Positions 16,402-23,836 of a DNA stretch of 64,000 bases are shown piece after piece. The notes beneath the pieces were generated by a model that was given only the letters and a program-made list of their open reading frames with translations, made no database searches and was not told where the DNA came from. A program made the position numbers and the translations under genes. This DNA is from Synechococcus sp. CBW1108. Its GTDB lineage: Bacteria; Cyanobacteriota; Cyanobacteriia; PCC-6307; Cyanobiaceae. Location of the stretch: NCBI RefSeq assembly GCF_015840335.1, contig NZ_CP060395.1:3137277-3201276 (forward strand), written 5' to 3'. Within the stretch, counting starts at the first letter, position 1. Each line of letters begins with the position of its first letter.

Positions 16402-16658
16402 GTTTCCAATCAATAGGTGTCACCAACGAGTGGTGACCGGGGGCCCATGGTGGCTACGGTTTCGAAGGAGGCTAGTTTCCAATCAATAGGTGTCACCAAC
16501 GAGTGGTGACCGGAAGATGAAAAATAGTCTTCTCCTCATGATGGGGGCGTTTCCAATCAATAGGTGTCACCAACGAGTGGTGACCGGAAGATGAAAAATA
16601 GTCTTCTCCTCATGATGGCGGCGTTTCCAATCAATAGGTGTCACCAACGAGTGGTGAC
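16402..16658 (-). CRISPR. CRISPR array 1: four 36-bp repeats, three spacers
   Basis: Repeats lie at 16402-16437, 16475-16510, 16549-16584 and 16623-16658. On the plus strand each starts GTTTCCAATC and ends GGTGAC, and holds a 7-bp palindrome (GTCACCA/TGGTGAC). The four are identical. Spacers are 37, 38 and 38 bp. Spacers 2 and 3 are almost the same, differing at one base near their right end. The leader lies on the right next to cas2, so transcription should run leftward and the right end should be youngest. The array reads toward the dead cas1/cas2 genes. Confidence 0.97.
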
Positions 16659-16940
16659 AGCGGCCCCCGAGAGGGCCTGCGCGGCAGGCGATCCGGAGAC
16701 CGTTTGCGCACCTCCCTACTTTGGCCGCGGCTGGCCGTGGCGTCAAGCCTGTGGAAAACGCTGAGATCCCCTGCGCCGCAGGGCAGCGCGCAGGAGGACA
16801 CAAACACTGGGGTTTCGGCCGATCGCCGGGGGGTGCGCGGCGGATCGAAAGGGACCAAGCCTCTGAAGCCAGTCGTTCTGCACTGAAGGTCCTACGCGCA
16901 CCCCCAGAGCGACACCGCGAGACAACGCTCGGGAACCTGG
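16659..16940 (-). promoter_or_regulatory. CRISPR leader, array 1
   Basis: This 282-bp non-coding segment lies between the cas2 stop and the nearest repeat and is duplicated exactly next to array 2, where it also abuts the first repeat. Position and conservation identify it as the leader, holding the array promoter and the Cas1-Cas2 integration signals. Confidence 0.75.
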
Positions 16941-17222
16941 TCAGATCACCTTGTCCTGCCAGACCGTCACCTCCACATCCCGGCCCATCTGCTCAGCTGC
17001 CACAGCCCGCTGCGGCAGCGACCAGAGCCTGATGCTGTCGGCCGGCTCGGCGATGCGCTCCAGGCCATGCCTGAGGCGCTGCATCTGGTGGGGCCGCAGC
17101 CGGCACTCGAACACGCTCCACTGCATGCGCACCCCATAGCCCTCCAGCAACTTGGCCAGCTTGCGGCGTCGCTTGTTGCTGGGGCTGTCGTAGGCGATCA
17201 CCCAGAGTTGCTCCTGGTTCAT
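16941..17222 (-). CDS. cas2: Cas2, copy 1
   Basis: The 93-residue protein starts MNQEQLWVIAYDSPSNKRRR, with the ferredoxin-like Cas2 core and the conserved aspartate in AYDSP, and continues LEGYGVRMQWSVFECRL. Cas2 dimerises and bridges two Cas1 dimers during spacer integration. The start at 17222 overlaps the cas1 stop as ATGA; a longer in-frame start would lie deep inside cas1. The gene lies directly upstream of the leader, and an identical copy is at 52278-52559. Confidence 0.92.
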   Translation of the reverse strand: MNQEQLWVIAYDSPSNKRRRKLAKLLEGYGVRMQWSVFECRLRPHQMQRLRHGLERIAEPADSIRLWSLPQRAVAAEQMGRDVEVTVWQDKVI

Positions 17223-18211
17223 CGCCTCAGGGGCACCAGCAGGGGTTGCTCGGGATCGTCCACGAAACGGGCGAAGCTCTGTACCAGCTGATCGAGCACT
17301 TCCCAACGCGGCCCGGTGTTGCCATCACAGAGGATGATCGGCTCGGCCATGAAGGCCGACCAGGCCTGCAGCCACAGGCGCCGGCCGGTCTCGGAGAGGT
17401 ACACACCGCCAGCGTTGGGCTCGAAGTGCTCCTCGGCCCGCAACTGACCGCTGCGAATCAGTTGTCCGTGGAAGGGATCAACCAGGTAGGTCCGCAGCGG
17501 TTCGATCAAATCCGACACCAACGCTGCATGGCGAGCCGAGCCCACATGCAGCACACCGACATAAGGATCAAGCCCACGCAGCTCCACTCGCAGCAGCAGC
17601 GCATTCCACAGCACCCCATAGCCGAAACCGCAGAGGGCATCGAATGGGGTGCCTGGCGGCCGCCGGCTGCGTACCGCGAAGCCGAAACCATCTCCTTCCA
17701 GCAGGTTGCCGAAGCTGCGGAAGTAGAGAGCTGCTGCAGCTCCCTCCAGCCCCCGCAGATGGTTGGAGCAGGGTGCCTTCGCCGTGAGCGCCTGCAGCTG
17801 AGCCAGCCGCCGCAACGCGGATTCCACAGCAGGCCGGCCGCCTCGGCGCGTGAACCGCTGCAGCACCACCCGGCTATTGGCGATCTTGCCAGCCACCAAC
17901 CTGCGGGCCACCGCCAGCCTCTGGGCCGCGGACAGCTCCGCCTGACGGCGGGACCGGTGCCGGTAGCCGCTCTCCAAGGGCTGCAGGCGTCCCAGGCACT
18001 GGCCACCGCTGGTTAGGTAGGCGATCGGAATGCCGCGCCGCAGGCAGGCGCGGATCAGTTGGGTGGTGAGCTGTAAGTGGCCCAGCACCAGGATCTGGTC
18101 GAGCAGGGGCAGGGACATGCGGTCGAGCTCCTGCTCGCCGCTGCTCACCACCAGCTGCTCGCCCTCGATGCCGGCGGTGCCGTGGGGGCGCAGGAGATAA
18201 AGGGAGCGCAT
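17219..18211 (-). CDS. cas1: Cas1, copy 1
   Basis: The 330-residue protein has the Cas1 layout: an N-terminal beta domain (MRSLYLLRPHGTAGIEGEQL, LDQILVLGHLQLTTQLIRAC) and a helical catalytic domain with GLEGAAAALYFRSFG (metal-site Glu), LDPYVGVLHVGSARHAALVSDLIEPLR (His and Glu/Asp ligands) and the terminal VQSFARFVDDPEQPLLVPLRR. It is full length for the family. It integrates new spacers at the leader end of the array. The kinase-like gene is divergent from a shared 282-bp upstream region. The protein is identical to the copy at 51289-52281. Confidence 0.95.
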   Translation of the reverse strand: MRSLYLLRPHGTAGIEGEQLVVSSGEQELDRMSLPLLDQILVLGHLQLTTQLIRACLRRGIPIAYLTSGGQCLGRLQPLESGYRHRSRRQAELSAAQRLAVARRLVAGKIANSRVVLQRFTRRGGRPAVESALRRLAQLQALTAKAPCSNHLRGLEGAAAALYFRSFGNLLEGDGFGFAVRSRRPPGTPFDALCGFGYGVLWNALLLRVELRGLDPYVGVLHVGSARHAALVSDLIEPLRTYLVDPFHGQLIRSGQLRAEEHFEPNAGGVYLSETGRRLWLQAWSAFMAEPIILCDGNTGPRWEVLDQLVQSFARFVDDPEQPLLVPLRR

Positions 18212-18493
18212 GGGGCATTGGTGAGGTCGACATCAGGATTGCCACGTTCATGGCCATGGCCAACGCCCTACGGGCAGCCAGCCCTGATGTGTTGCTCAAT
18301 CCCACGAGAAACCAGTGCGTGTTGCAGGAAATCAATACGCTGAATCCAGTTCAGATTTGGAGAATTAAAAAATGGGCTGCTAATCAACGATCAGATCTCC
18401 AGCCCAAGCGCTGCTTGACTCTGGGTGGACGCGCTTAAACGTTGGATTGATTGATCCTAACGTTACAATGCCTACATCACTCCCCTGAGTTCA
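18212..18493. promoter_or_regulatory. Divergent promoter region between cas1 and the kinase-like gene, copy 1
   Basis: This 282-bp non-coding segment separates two divergent genes and is identical in both copies of the module. An AT-rich part (18350-18370) and the repeat-like text GTTGGATTGATTGATCCTAA near 18441 could form promoter or operator elements. Sharing it implies co-regulation of spacer acquisition and the kinase-like protein. Confidence 0.45.
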
Positions 18494-19195
18494 TTGCCCG
18501 TCACGCTGGAGATCTATCAACAAGTAAGCCAGGCTGGTAGCTTTGCCAGCCGAGCCGGCCGGGGCACCATGGCGGTGGTGCGGGAGCTTGACGACGGCGT
18601 GGTGGAGAAATCCGACCGCCGCGACGAGCTACCGCTGGTGGCCAGGGAGTTCATCATCACCGAACATCTGCGCAGCACCGGTATGGTGCCGCTGATCAAC
18701 GTGGATGAGGGGCTCTACGGCTACCCCTTGAGCTTCCAGATGGAGAAAATCAACAACGGCGGCACCCTACAGGATTGGCTTGAGTTTCACAGCCGCACCC
18801 CAATCTCCAGGGATGTGTGGGCAGAGATCTTCCAAGGCGTCAGCAAAGGCATACGGGCCGTGTGGGCGGCTGGAGTGTTGCAGGGAGACCTGCACGTCCG
18901 CAATGTGGTGGTCGGCACTGATTCGAGTGGCTGCCAACTCAAGCCCCACATCATCGACTTCGGTGTGGCCGTCATGGACGAGGAACCGTTCGAGGCCTTG
19001 GCCCATGGCCTCGGGCTACCCGATGTTGTGGCCGAATCACAGCAGTGGTTTGAGCGCCAGATCCAGCCCCGCTACGACGACCCGACGGATGAAAAGGCCT
19101 TCCTGATCAGCGATATCCAGGAGTGGATCAACACCCTCAATATCCAGGATCTCGATGGCCTGCTGGATGATTTTCGTCGCGGGCTGCGCACATGA
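18494..19195 (+). CDS. Small protein-kinase-fold protein beside cas1, copy 1
   Basis: The 233-residue product has a compact kinase-like fold. A possible ATP-binding lysine sits in DDGVVEKSDR (residue 39) and a conserved Glu may lie in REFIITEHL. The catalytic loop is QGDLHVRNVV (residues 130-139, an HGDLHxxN-type loop with the His replaced by Gln) and the metal-binding motif is IIDFGVA (153-159). Such loops occur in RIO, aminoglycoside-phosphotransferase-like and ABC1 kinases. The start is a TTG at 18494; an ATG at 18569 is an alternative but would remove part of the N-lobe. It is divergent from cas1 in both copies of the module. A role in CRISPR adaptation is inference from context only. Confidence 0.65.
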   Translation: MPVTLEIYQQVSQAGSFASRAGRGTMAVVRELDDGVVEKSDRRDELPLVAREFIITEHLRSTGMVPLINVDEGLYGYPLSFQMEKINNGGTLQDWLEFHSRTPISRDVWAEIFQGVSKGIRAVWAAGVLQGDLHVRNVVVGTDSSGCQLKPHIIDFGVAVMDEEPFEALAHGLGLPDVVAESQQWFERQIQPRYDDPTDEKAFLISDIQEWINTLNIQDLDGLLDDFRRGLRT

Positions 19196-19356
19196 GGGGA
19201 ATGCCGGCACTGGCCATTCGTGCTGGGCCCAGCACTCGCGTCTAGCCAGGCATGATGTTATGGGGGGGGGGCGGCTGTTAGTGACACCTCCTCAAGTAGT
19301 TTGATCGATTGATGCGTACCCAGTGCCGCCGTCCGAATAGCGGGAGCACTTGCCGC
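19196..19356. other. Convergent intergenic region with G10 tract
   Basis: The region lies between the converging ends of the kinase-like gene and the next minus-strand gene. Positions 19262-19271 are ten G residues in a row. Nothing else is recognised. Confidence 0.5.
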
Positions 19357-19992
19357 TCACCAAGAGATCCGTGGCCTGGGGTTGATGGCATTGTTTTCGA
19401 TCTCCATCATCAACCAGTAATCCGTTTCACGGGACAGCCACTTTGCGCAGCTACTGGCTGCCAGGATGCTCAGCAAGGTATCTGGATCAAACATCACAGG
19501 ACTTGGCATGAGGTTCATCAGAAAGTCCTCAGTGATGGGCTCTGGAGGCTTCTGATCGTTGATGAGATTGCGTGGATACACCCACCACCTTCCGAAGCGC
19601 TTGTCGGTGACATAATGATGCGGCGGTATTGCGGGGTCCAGGAGGATTTCCACACTGAAGTCATCCATCTGAACGATCATCTCCGGATCATCCAGGGGTT
19701 GATTGAAGCGGCCTCCGATCAGCCAGGCGGTGAAGGGAAAACTGCGATAGAGGTAAAGCTCCTTCTCTTTGGCTATTTCTGGGCTGATTCTCTGACCCAT
19801 GCGATCTAGATTCTCAACGATACCCAGTACCCGATAGTACTTGAAGTACACATTTAGTTCTTCCACGTCGTGCTCGGAGCTCTCAGGCCTGTCGGCCTGG
19901 TAATAAAGCTGACTCCACAAGTCCAGTAGCATCTGTGACTTCGTGGCTGCTGAAAAGCAGGATTGGCGCACATCATTTAGTTGCATACTCAT
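19357..19992 (-). CDS. Hypothetical protein, 211 residues
   Basis: The protein is soluble, without signal peptide or membrane span, and rich in aromatic residues (LYYQADRP, YFKYYRVLG, RFGRWWVYPRN). A GGAG ribosome binding site lies just upstream, better spaced for the ATG at 19986 than for that at 19992. I do not recognise the family. It lies between the first adaptation module and the second CARF pair, so a role linked to type III immunity is possible but unsupported. Confidence 0.6.
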   Translation of the reverse strand: MSMQLNDVRQSCFSAATKSQMLLDLWSQLYYQADRPESSEHDVEELNVYFKYYRVLGIVENLDRMGQRISPEIAKEKELYLYRSFPFTAWLIGGRFNQPLDDPEMIVQMDDFSVEILLDPAIPPHHYVTDKRFGRWWVYPRNLINDQKPPEPITEDFLMNLMPSPVMFDPDTLLSILAASSCAKWLSRETDYWLMMEIENNAINPRPRISW

Positions 19993-20040
19993 CTCCAGGA
20001 GCGTGGGAAGGTTTGTGGGGAGTGGTGTGCGAGCGCCATC

Positions 20041-20310
20041 AGCGAAACACGATCACCTGATCGCCTCCGTTATGGTCATACCTCGCGGAACGACCCAGGT
20101 AGCGGTTGTTCACCATTTCGCCCGCGTAGGGCGCTGTTGGGTTGATCAAATAGTCCCAGCCGATCGACACCAGCACACCGGTGCTGAAGCGCACCTCCAC
20201 CGTGTCTTTTCACTGGGCCGACCCGCTGATCAAAGGTCGACGGGTGAGCCACCAGAGGTCGCCCGTTCCGGGCTGATGGGTAGGCGTAGGGCGCCATTGA
20301 CGACCTTATG
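20041..20310 (-). pseudogene. Decayed gene fragment
   Basis: On the minus strand one frame reads TVEVRFSTGVLVSIGWDYL, then NPTAPYAGEMVNNRYLGRS and RYDHNGGDQVIVFR before a stop at 20041. Upstream, GTGDLWWLTRRPLISG continues in the same frame but is cut by a TGA. The periodic, hydrophilic pattern looks like a genuine protein end. No family was recognised. Confidence 0.4.
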
Positions 20311-20335
20311 TTGAATTATACCAGGGGTTGAAGCG

Positions 20336-20653
20336 TTAATAACCCCCACCGATGTCCGCCAAGCCATCGGTCACGGTTCGGCGCTGGCCGTCCACCAAAT
20401 AGATGGTACGTCAGTTCCGGAGATATACGAAGCCCTCGCTGCCGCCCGTGGTGATCGCCTCTCCCCAGGGTGTGAGTGAGCTCCAGCCTGAGGGCGCCTG
20501 CCGCAGATAGCTCACCGCGAAGCCCCGATCTGACGGCACGATGCCGGGCACCCGGGTCGGATCCAGCTGTGCGGCCAACGGCCGCACAGGGCTAGCCGCC
20601 ACCAATCCGCCAAGCAGAAAGCCGACAGCAAACCGGGGTGGTGCAACGCGCAT
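20336..20653 (-). pseudogene. Exported small protein with premature TGA
   Basis: The frame starts MRVAPPRFAVGFLLGGLVAA, a signal peptide with a likely cleavage after PLAA, and continues DRGFAVSYLRQAPSGW and GSEGFVYLRN before a TGA at 20411-20413. The same frame then continues RTIYLVDGQRRTVTDGLADI up to a TAA at 20336, which looks like the natural C-terminus. It is either a pseudogene by one nonsense mutation or a protein shortened by 24 residues. Confidence 0.5.
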
Positions 20654-21003
20654 GGATGCGGGTGATTGATATTGATGCGAGCGGCGTCTAGGTATTTTTT
20701 GCAATAATTTGCATTTTTGTAGCTGTTCCGGCAGTTTTTGCGCAAGTTGGTCTGGACGTAAAAGCGCCTCTAGCCTCACCCTAGGTGTGTTACACTAAAT
20801 GTAAGGTTCTGCTCCTATGATGCAGCTACTCGCCTGTGAACAGCCACTTGCAGCACTCGATTCTATTATCGACTGGCGTGAGTGTTCTCTGGAATCGGTT
20901 GATTTTTTGGCTGCTCCGCGCACCATTGCCTCGGCCTCACTTTGCTGCGACAGCTGATTGAGGGCGTCTGGGCCGATTTCCACCGCATCCCATTCACCAA
21001 TCC
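20654..21003. other. Intergenic region upstream of CARF pair B
   Basis: No gene is supported. AT-rich stretches around 20695-20720 and 20785-20812 are the best candidates for the promoter of the plus-strand CARF operon, and for that of the minus-strand exported protein. Confidence 0.4.
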
Positions 21004-22341
21004 ATGAGCAAGATGCTGCTGGTAACTGTGGGAGGGAGTCCTGAACCGGTTCTTCACACGGTTCGCAATCACAACCCCGACGAGGTAATCTTCATCCCCA
21101 GCGTGAAGCCCACCCTGAGGCCGAGCCTGGATCAGGTGATAGGAGAAGGCATACCCTGCAGGCATGAACTCCCCAATGGTGTGGTGGAGATCCGGAAGAA
21201 TCTGGTTGTGCAGCTGGGTTTGCAGGAGCGTTTTGATCCGGACCGACATCTGATCGGTATCCCTGATCCGGACAACCTGGGTGATTGCTATAGGCGAATC
21301 CGCAGCGCCTGCCGGAACCTTCAGGAATCTGGCGGCCGGCATCACCTGATAGGCGACTACACCGGAGGCACCAAAACAATGAGCACGGCACTGGTGATGG
21401 CCTGCGTGGAGCTTGATGCGGAGCTAAGCCTAGTGACGGGACCACGGGACAATCTTTCCAAGGTCACCAATCAAAGTGAAGGCACGCGAGCGATCGACAT
21501 CGGCCCCCTTCGCGCAGTCCGAGTGCTTCAGGAGCGATTGCCTGAACTGCTGGCCGTCCATGCCTACGATCAGGCAGCACTCTCGATAGGTATTCTGCGC
21601 ACGAGTCTCGGTGAATCCTTGCCTCCATGGGCGGCGGATGCTGCAGATCAGTTGCTGGAGAGCCTGAACATCATGGATACCTGGGAGCGATTTCGTTGGA
21701 ACGATGCTCTTGTGCGTGCCAAGCGAACCACACTGGCCACCTGCTTTCCTGAGCTGATCGAGTGGTGGGAGCGGGTGTGGGTATCCCGCTCGTGGCTCAA
21801 GACATCATCCATTGATATTGGGGTCGCAACGGGCTATGAGCTGGTACAGGATCTTCTTCTCAATGCAGACAGAAAAGGAAGCCGAGGTTTGTATGACGAT
21901 GCAGTGGCCAGAATCTATCGAGCTCTTGAGCTTCTTGGGCAAAGTTACGTGCAATTTGAATTGGGAATAACGGAAAATAGTACCTGGAATCGAGGACAAT
22001 GTTTCCTAAAGACGGGTGAGCAGGTGCCAACTGGGAGCCTGAAGGAGCTGTACGACTGGTTAGAGCGGAACGACACCAAAAATATACTTGCTCCGCAGTA
22101 TCTGCGCCAGCGAGATCGGCTCTCCCAGCTGCGGCACGCGCGCAATCAGTCCTTGATGGCACATGGCCTCATTCCTGTGAGGAGGGCTCAATGGCTCTCG
22201 TTTCAAGATGGGGTGGAACAACTGGTTGATGCAGTGCTCCACTCACCTGGCTTCTCCCAGGGACCACCTCCCCAGCAGCTTCCCGGCACCGCCCTCCTGC
22301 AGCTCCCTGAGTCCCAAGTGCTGCTGGGCATGGCGGGATGA
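21004..22341 (+). CDS. CARF-domain protein with HEPN-like C-terminus (TIGR02710-like), pair B first gene
   Basis: The 445-residue protein is a clear paralogue of the 442-residue CARF protein at 7197-8525. It starts MSKMLLVTVGGSPEPVLHTV, has the CARF loop DYTGGTKTM at 118-126, DDAVARIYRALELLGQ in the helical half and RNQSLMAH at 380-387 (Arg-x6-His, HEPN-like). All expected motifs are present, so it should be an active cyclic-oligoadenylate sensor. Its stop overlaps the start of the next CARF gene as ATGA. This pair is far from cas10 but leads a plus-strand series of ancillary genes that includes a ring nuclease. Confidence 0.82.
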   Translation: MSKMLLVTVGGSPEPVLHTVRNHNPDEVIFIPSVKPTLRPSLDQVIGEGIPCRHELPNGVVEIRKNLVVQLGLQERFDPDRHLIGIPDPDNLGDCYRRIRSACRNLQESGGRHHLIGDYTGGTKTMSTALVMACVELDAELSLVTGPRDNLSKVTNQSEGTRAIDIGPLRAVRVLQERLPELLAVHAYDQAALSIGILRTSLGESLPPWAADAADQLLESLNIMDTWERFRWNDALVRAKRTTLATCFPELIEWWERVWVSRSWLKTSSIDIGVATGYELVQDLLLNADRKGSRGLYDDAVARIYRALELLGQSYVQFELGITENSTWNRGQCFLKTGEQVPTGSLKELYDWLERNDTKNILAPQYLRQRDRLSQLRHARNQSLMAHGLIPVRRAQWLSFQDGVEQLVDAVLHSPGFSQGPPPQQLPGTALLQLPESQVLLGMAG

Positions 22342-23540
22342 TTCACATTCTTGTGCTGTCTATCGGCAAGCAACCAGACGGCCCGATCCAGACCATCCGT
22401 GGCGTGCGGCCCGACCGGGTGGTGTTTATCTGCAGCCAGGAAAGCCAAGACCTGATCCGGTCCATTCAGGCCCGGGTGCCCGTGCCCGATTTCGATGCGG
22501 ACCGTGATGTCATGGTGTTGCAGCACCGACGCCCTGGCAGTAGCCCTGAGGCATCCAATGAGCTCGATCGTCTCGATTCTGTCTATGTTCAGGCCAGTGC
22601 GTTGTTGGAACGCTTAGGCCAGGAACACCCTGGCTGCAGGCTCACCGTGGACTACACCGGTGGCACCAAATCCATGGGTGCGGGCCTGGCGATGGCGGCC
22701 ATCGATGATCCGGTGGCGAACCTGCAGCTCACCACCCTTGAGCAGCGTGTGCCTGGATCGACCGTGATCACAGGCCACAGCTTCCCGGTCCCCGTGCCTA
22801 CAGAGGCGATCCATGCCCACCGGCTGTTGTCGTTGGAGCTCCCCACCCTGTTGCAACGCTTTGACTACGCGGCTGCTGAAGGCGCCATTGGCCGTGTGCG
22901 GCGTGGTCTGCAGCCCGAAAGCGAGGCGTTCCGAACGCTTACGCGGCTTGAAACGCTGATGGTGGCCCTCGACGCCTGGGATCGTTTTGACCACAGGACA
23001 GCTGTGCAGCTCCTCAATGGAAGGGGGCGTGAACCGGCGATTCTGGCCCTTCTGCTACCGCTCAAGCGGGTGGTGTCCTCCCGCAAATTGGTGGATGCCA
23101 GGGCCCGTGGGGAGGATTGGCCCTCGATGCCCGGCCATGGGCTGGAGCTGGCGGAAGATCTCCTGCGCAACGCCGAACGCCGTGCTGCTCAGCATCGCTA
23201 TGACGATGCGGTGGGGCGTCTCTACCGAGCGGTGGAGCTCACGGCACAGCTGTTGTTGCGTACGGGAGTTGCGGGTTATGTAGGCGAGGAAGGAATTGAT
23301 ACAAGCGATGTGGCCACTGAGCGGCTGCCCGAGATCCTGCAACCTACCTACCGATCCCTTCATGAGCGCAAGGGAGTTGATCAACCATTGAAACTTGGCT
23401 TGGTGGAGAGTTACGAACTGCTCGCTGCACTTCTCCATCCTGTTGGCCTGCGTTGGAAGCAACGGGATGAAAATCTGAGACGGGCCCTCAAGCTCCGCAA
23501 TGCCAGCCAGTTTGCCCATGGCTTTGAGGCGATCGGCTAA
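22338..23540 (+). CDS. CARF-domain protein with HEPN-like motif, pair B second gene, truncated by a nonsense codon
   Basis: The 400-residue product matches the 436-residue protein at 5890-7200 (MIHILVLSIGKQPDGPI; CARF loop DYTGGTKSM at 105-113). It keeps the Arg-x6-His motif RNASQFAH at 387-394 but stops seven residues later at a TAA (23538-23540). The same frame then continues IGWQTLWSTCGLFVQEAIAE and LPKLPSSLAA, clearly the homologous C-terminus, to a TGA at 23682-23684. One mutation, probably in a tyrosine codon, removed the last 47 or so residues. Whether the short form still works is unknown. It is coupled to the upstream gene by an ATGA overlap. Confidence 0.82.
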   Translation: MIHILVLSIGKQPDGPIQTIRGVRPDRVVFICSQESQDLIRSIQARVPVPDFDADRDVMVLQHRRPGSSPEASNELDRLDSVYVQASALLERLGQEHPGCRLTVDYTGGTKSMGAGLAMAAIDDPVANLQLTTLEQRVPGSTVITGHSFPVPVPTEAIHAHRLLSLELPTLLQRFDYAAAEGAIGRVRRGLQPESEAFRTLTRLETLMVALDAWDRFDHRTAVQLLNGRGREPAILALLLPLKRVVSSRKLVDARARGEDWPSMPGHGLELAEDLLRNAERRAAQHRYDDAVGRLYRAVELTAQLLLRTGVAGYVGEEGIDTSDVATERLPEILQPTYRSLHERKGVDQPLKLGLVESYELLAALLHPVGLRWKQRDENLRRALKLRNASQFAHGFEAIG

Positions 23541-23701
23541 ATCGGTTGGCAGACGCTGTGGTCCACTTGCGGGTTGTTCGTACAGGAAGCCATTGCTGAA
23601 ATTCGCGATCAGAAAGGCCTCGATCCACTGCCGAAGTTGCCCTCCAGCCTTGCTGCCACTCGAGCCGAACCCCTCGCTCGCTGATAGGAACCGCAAGCGC
23701 C

Positions 23702-23836
23702 GGTTGAACGCATGAAATCGAGGATCGGTGCTTCGCATGAAATACCCGCACATCAATGCTCCCCTTGTTGACACTGGCTTGGTCACTCAACCAGGTCCAC
23801 CCCATGACTGCTTCCAACAACATCAACCTCGGCAAC
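23702..23836 (+). promoter_or_regulatory. Conserved 5' region of membrane protein 1 (shared with membrane protein 2)
   Basis: From GGTTGAACGCATGAAATC at 23702 through the first codons of the membrane-protein gene, the sequence is almost the same as 29911-30045. A TTGACA box lies at 23768-23773. The non-coding part is conserved as strongly as the coding part, so it was duplicated with the gene and probably contains the promoter or an operator. Confidence 0.6.

Larger units (their letters stand above)
16623..19167 (+). repeat. Large inverted duplication, copy 1 (repeat-leader-cas2-cas1-kinase)
   Basis: This 2,545-bp segment matches the reverse complement of 50333-52877. All encoded proteins and intergenic segments compared are the same. 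One boundary is a CRISPR repeat; the other is inside the last dozen codons of the kinase-like gene, beyond which the two loci stay homologous but differ at several bases (Asp versus Glu near the C-terminus). Confidence 0.92.
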
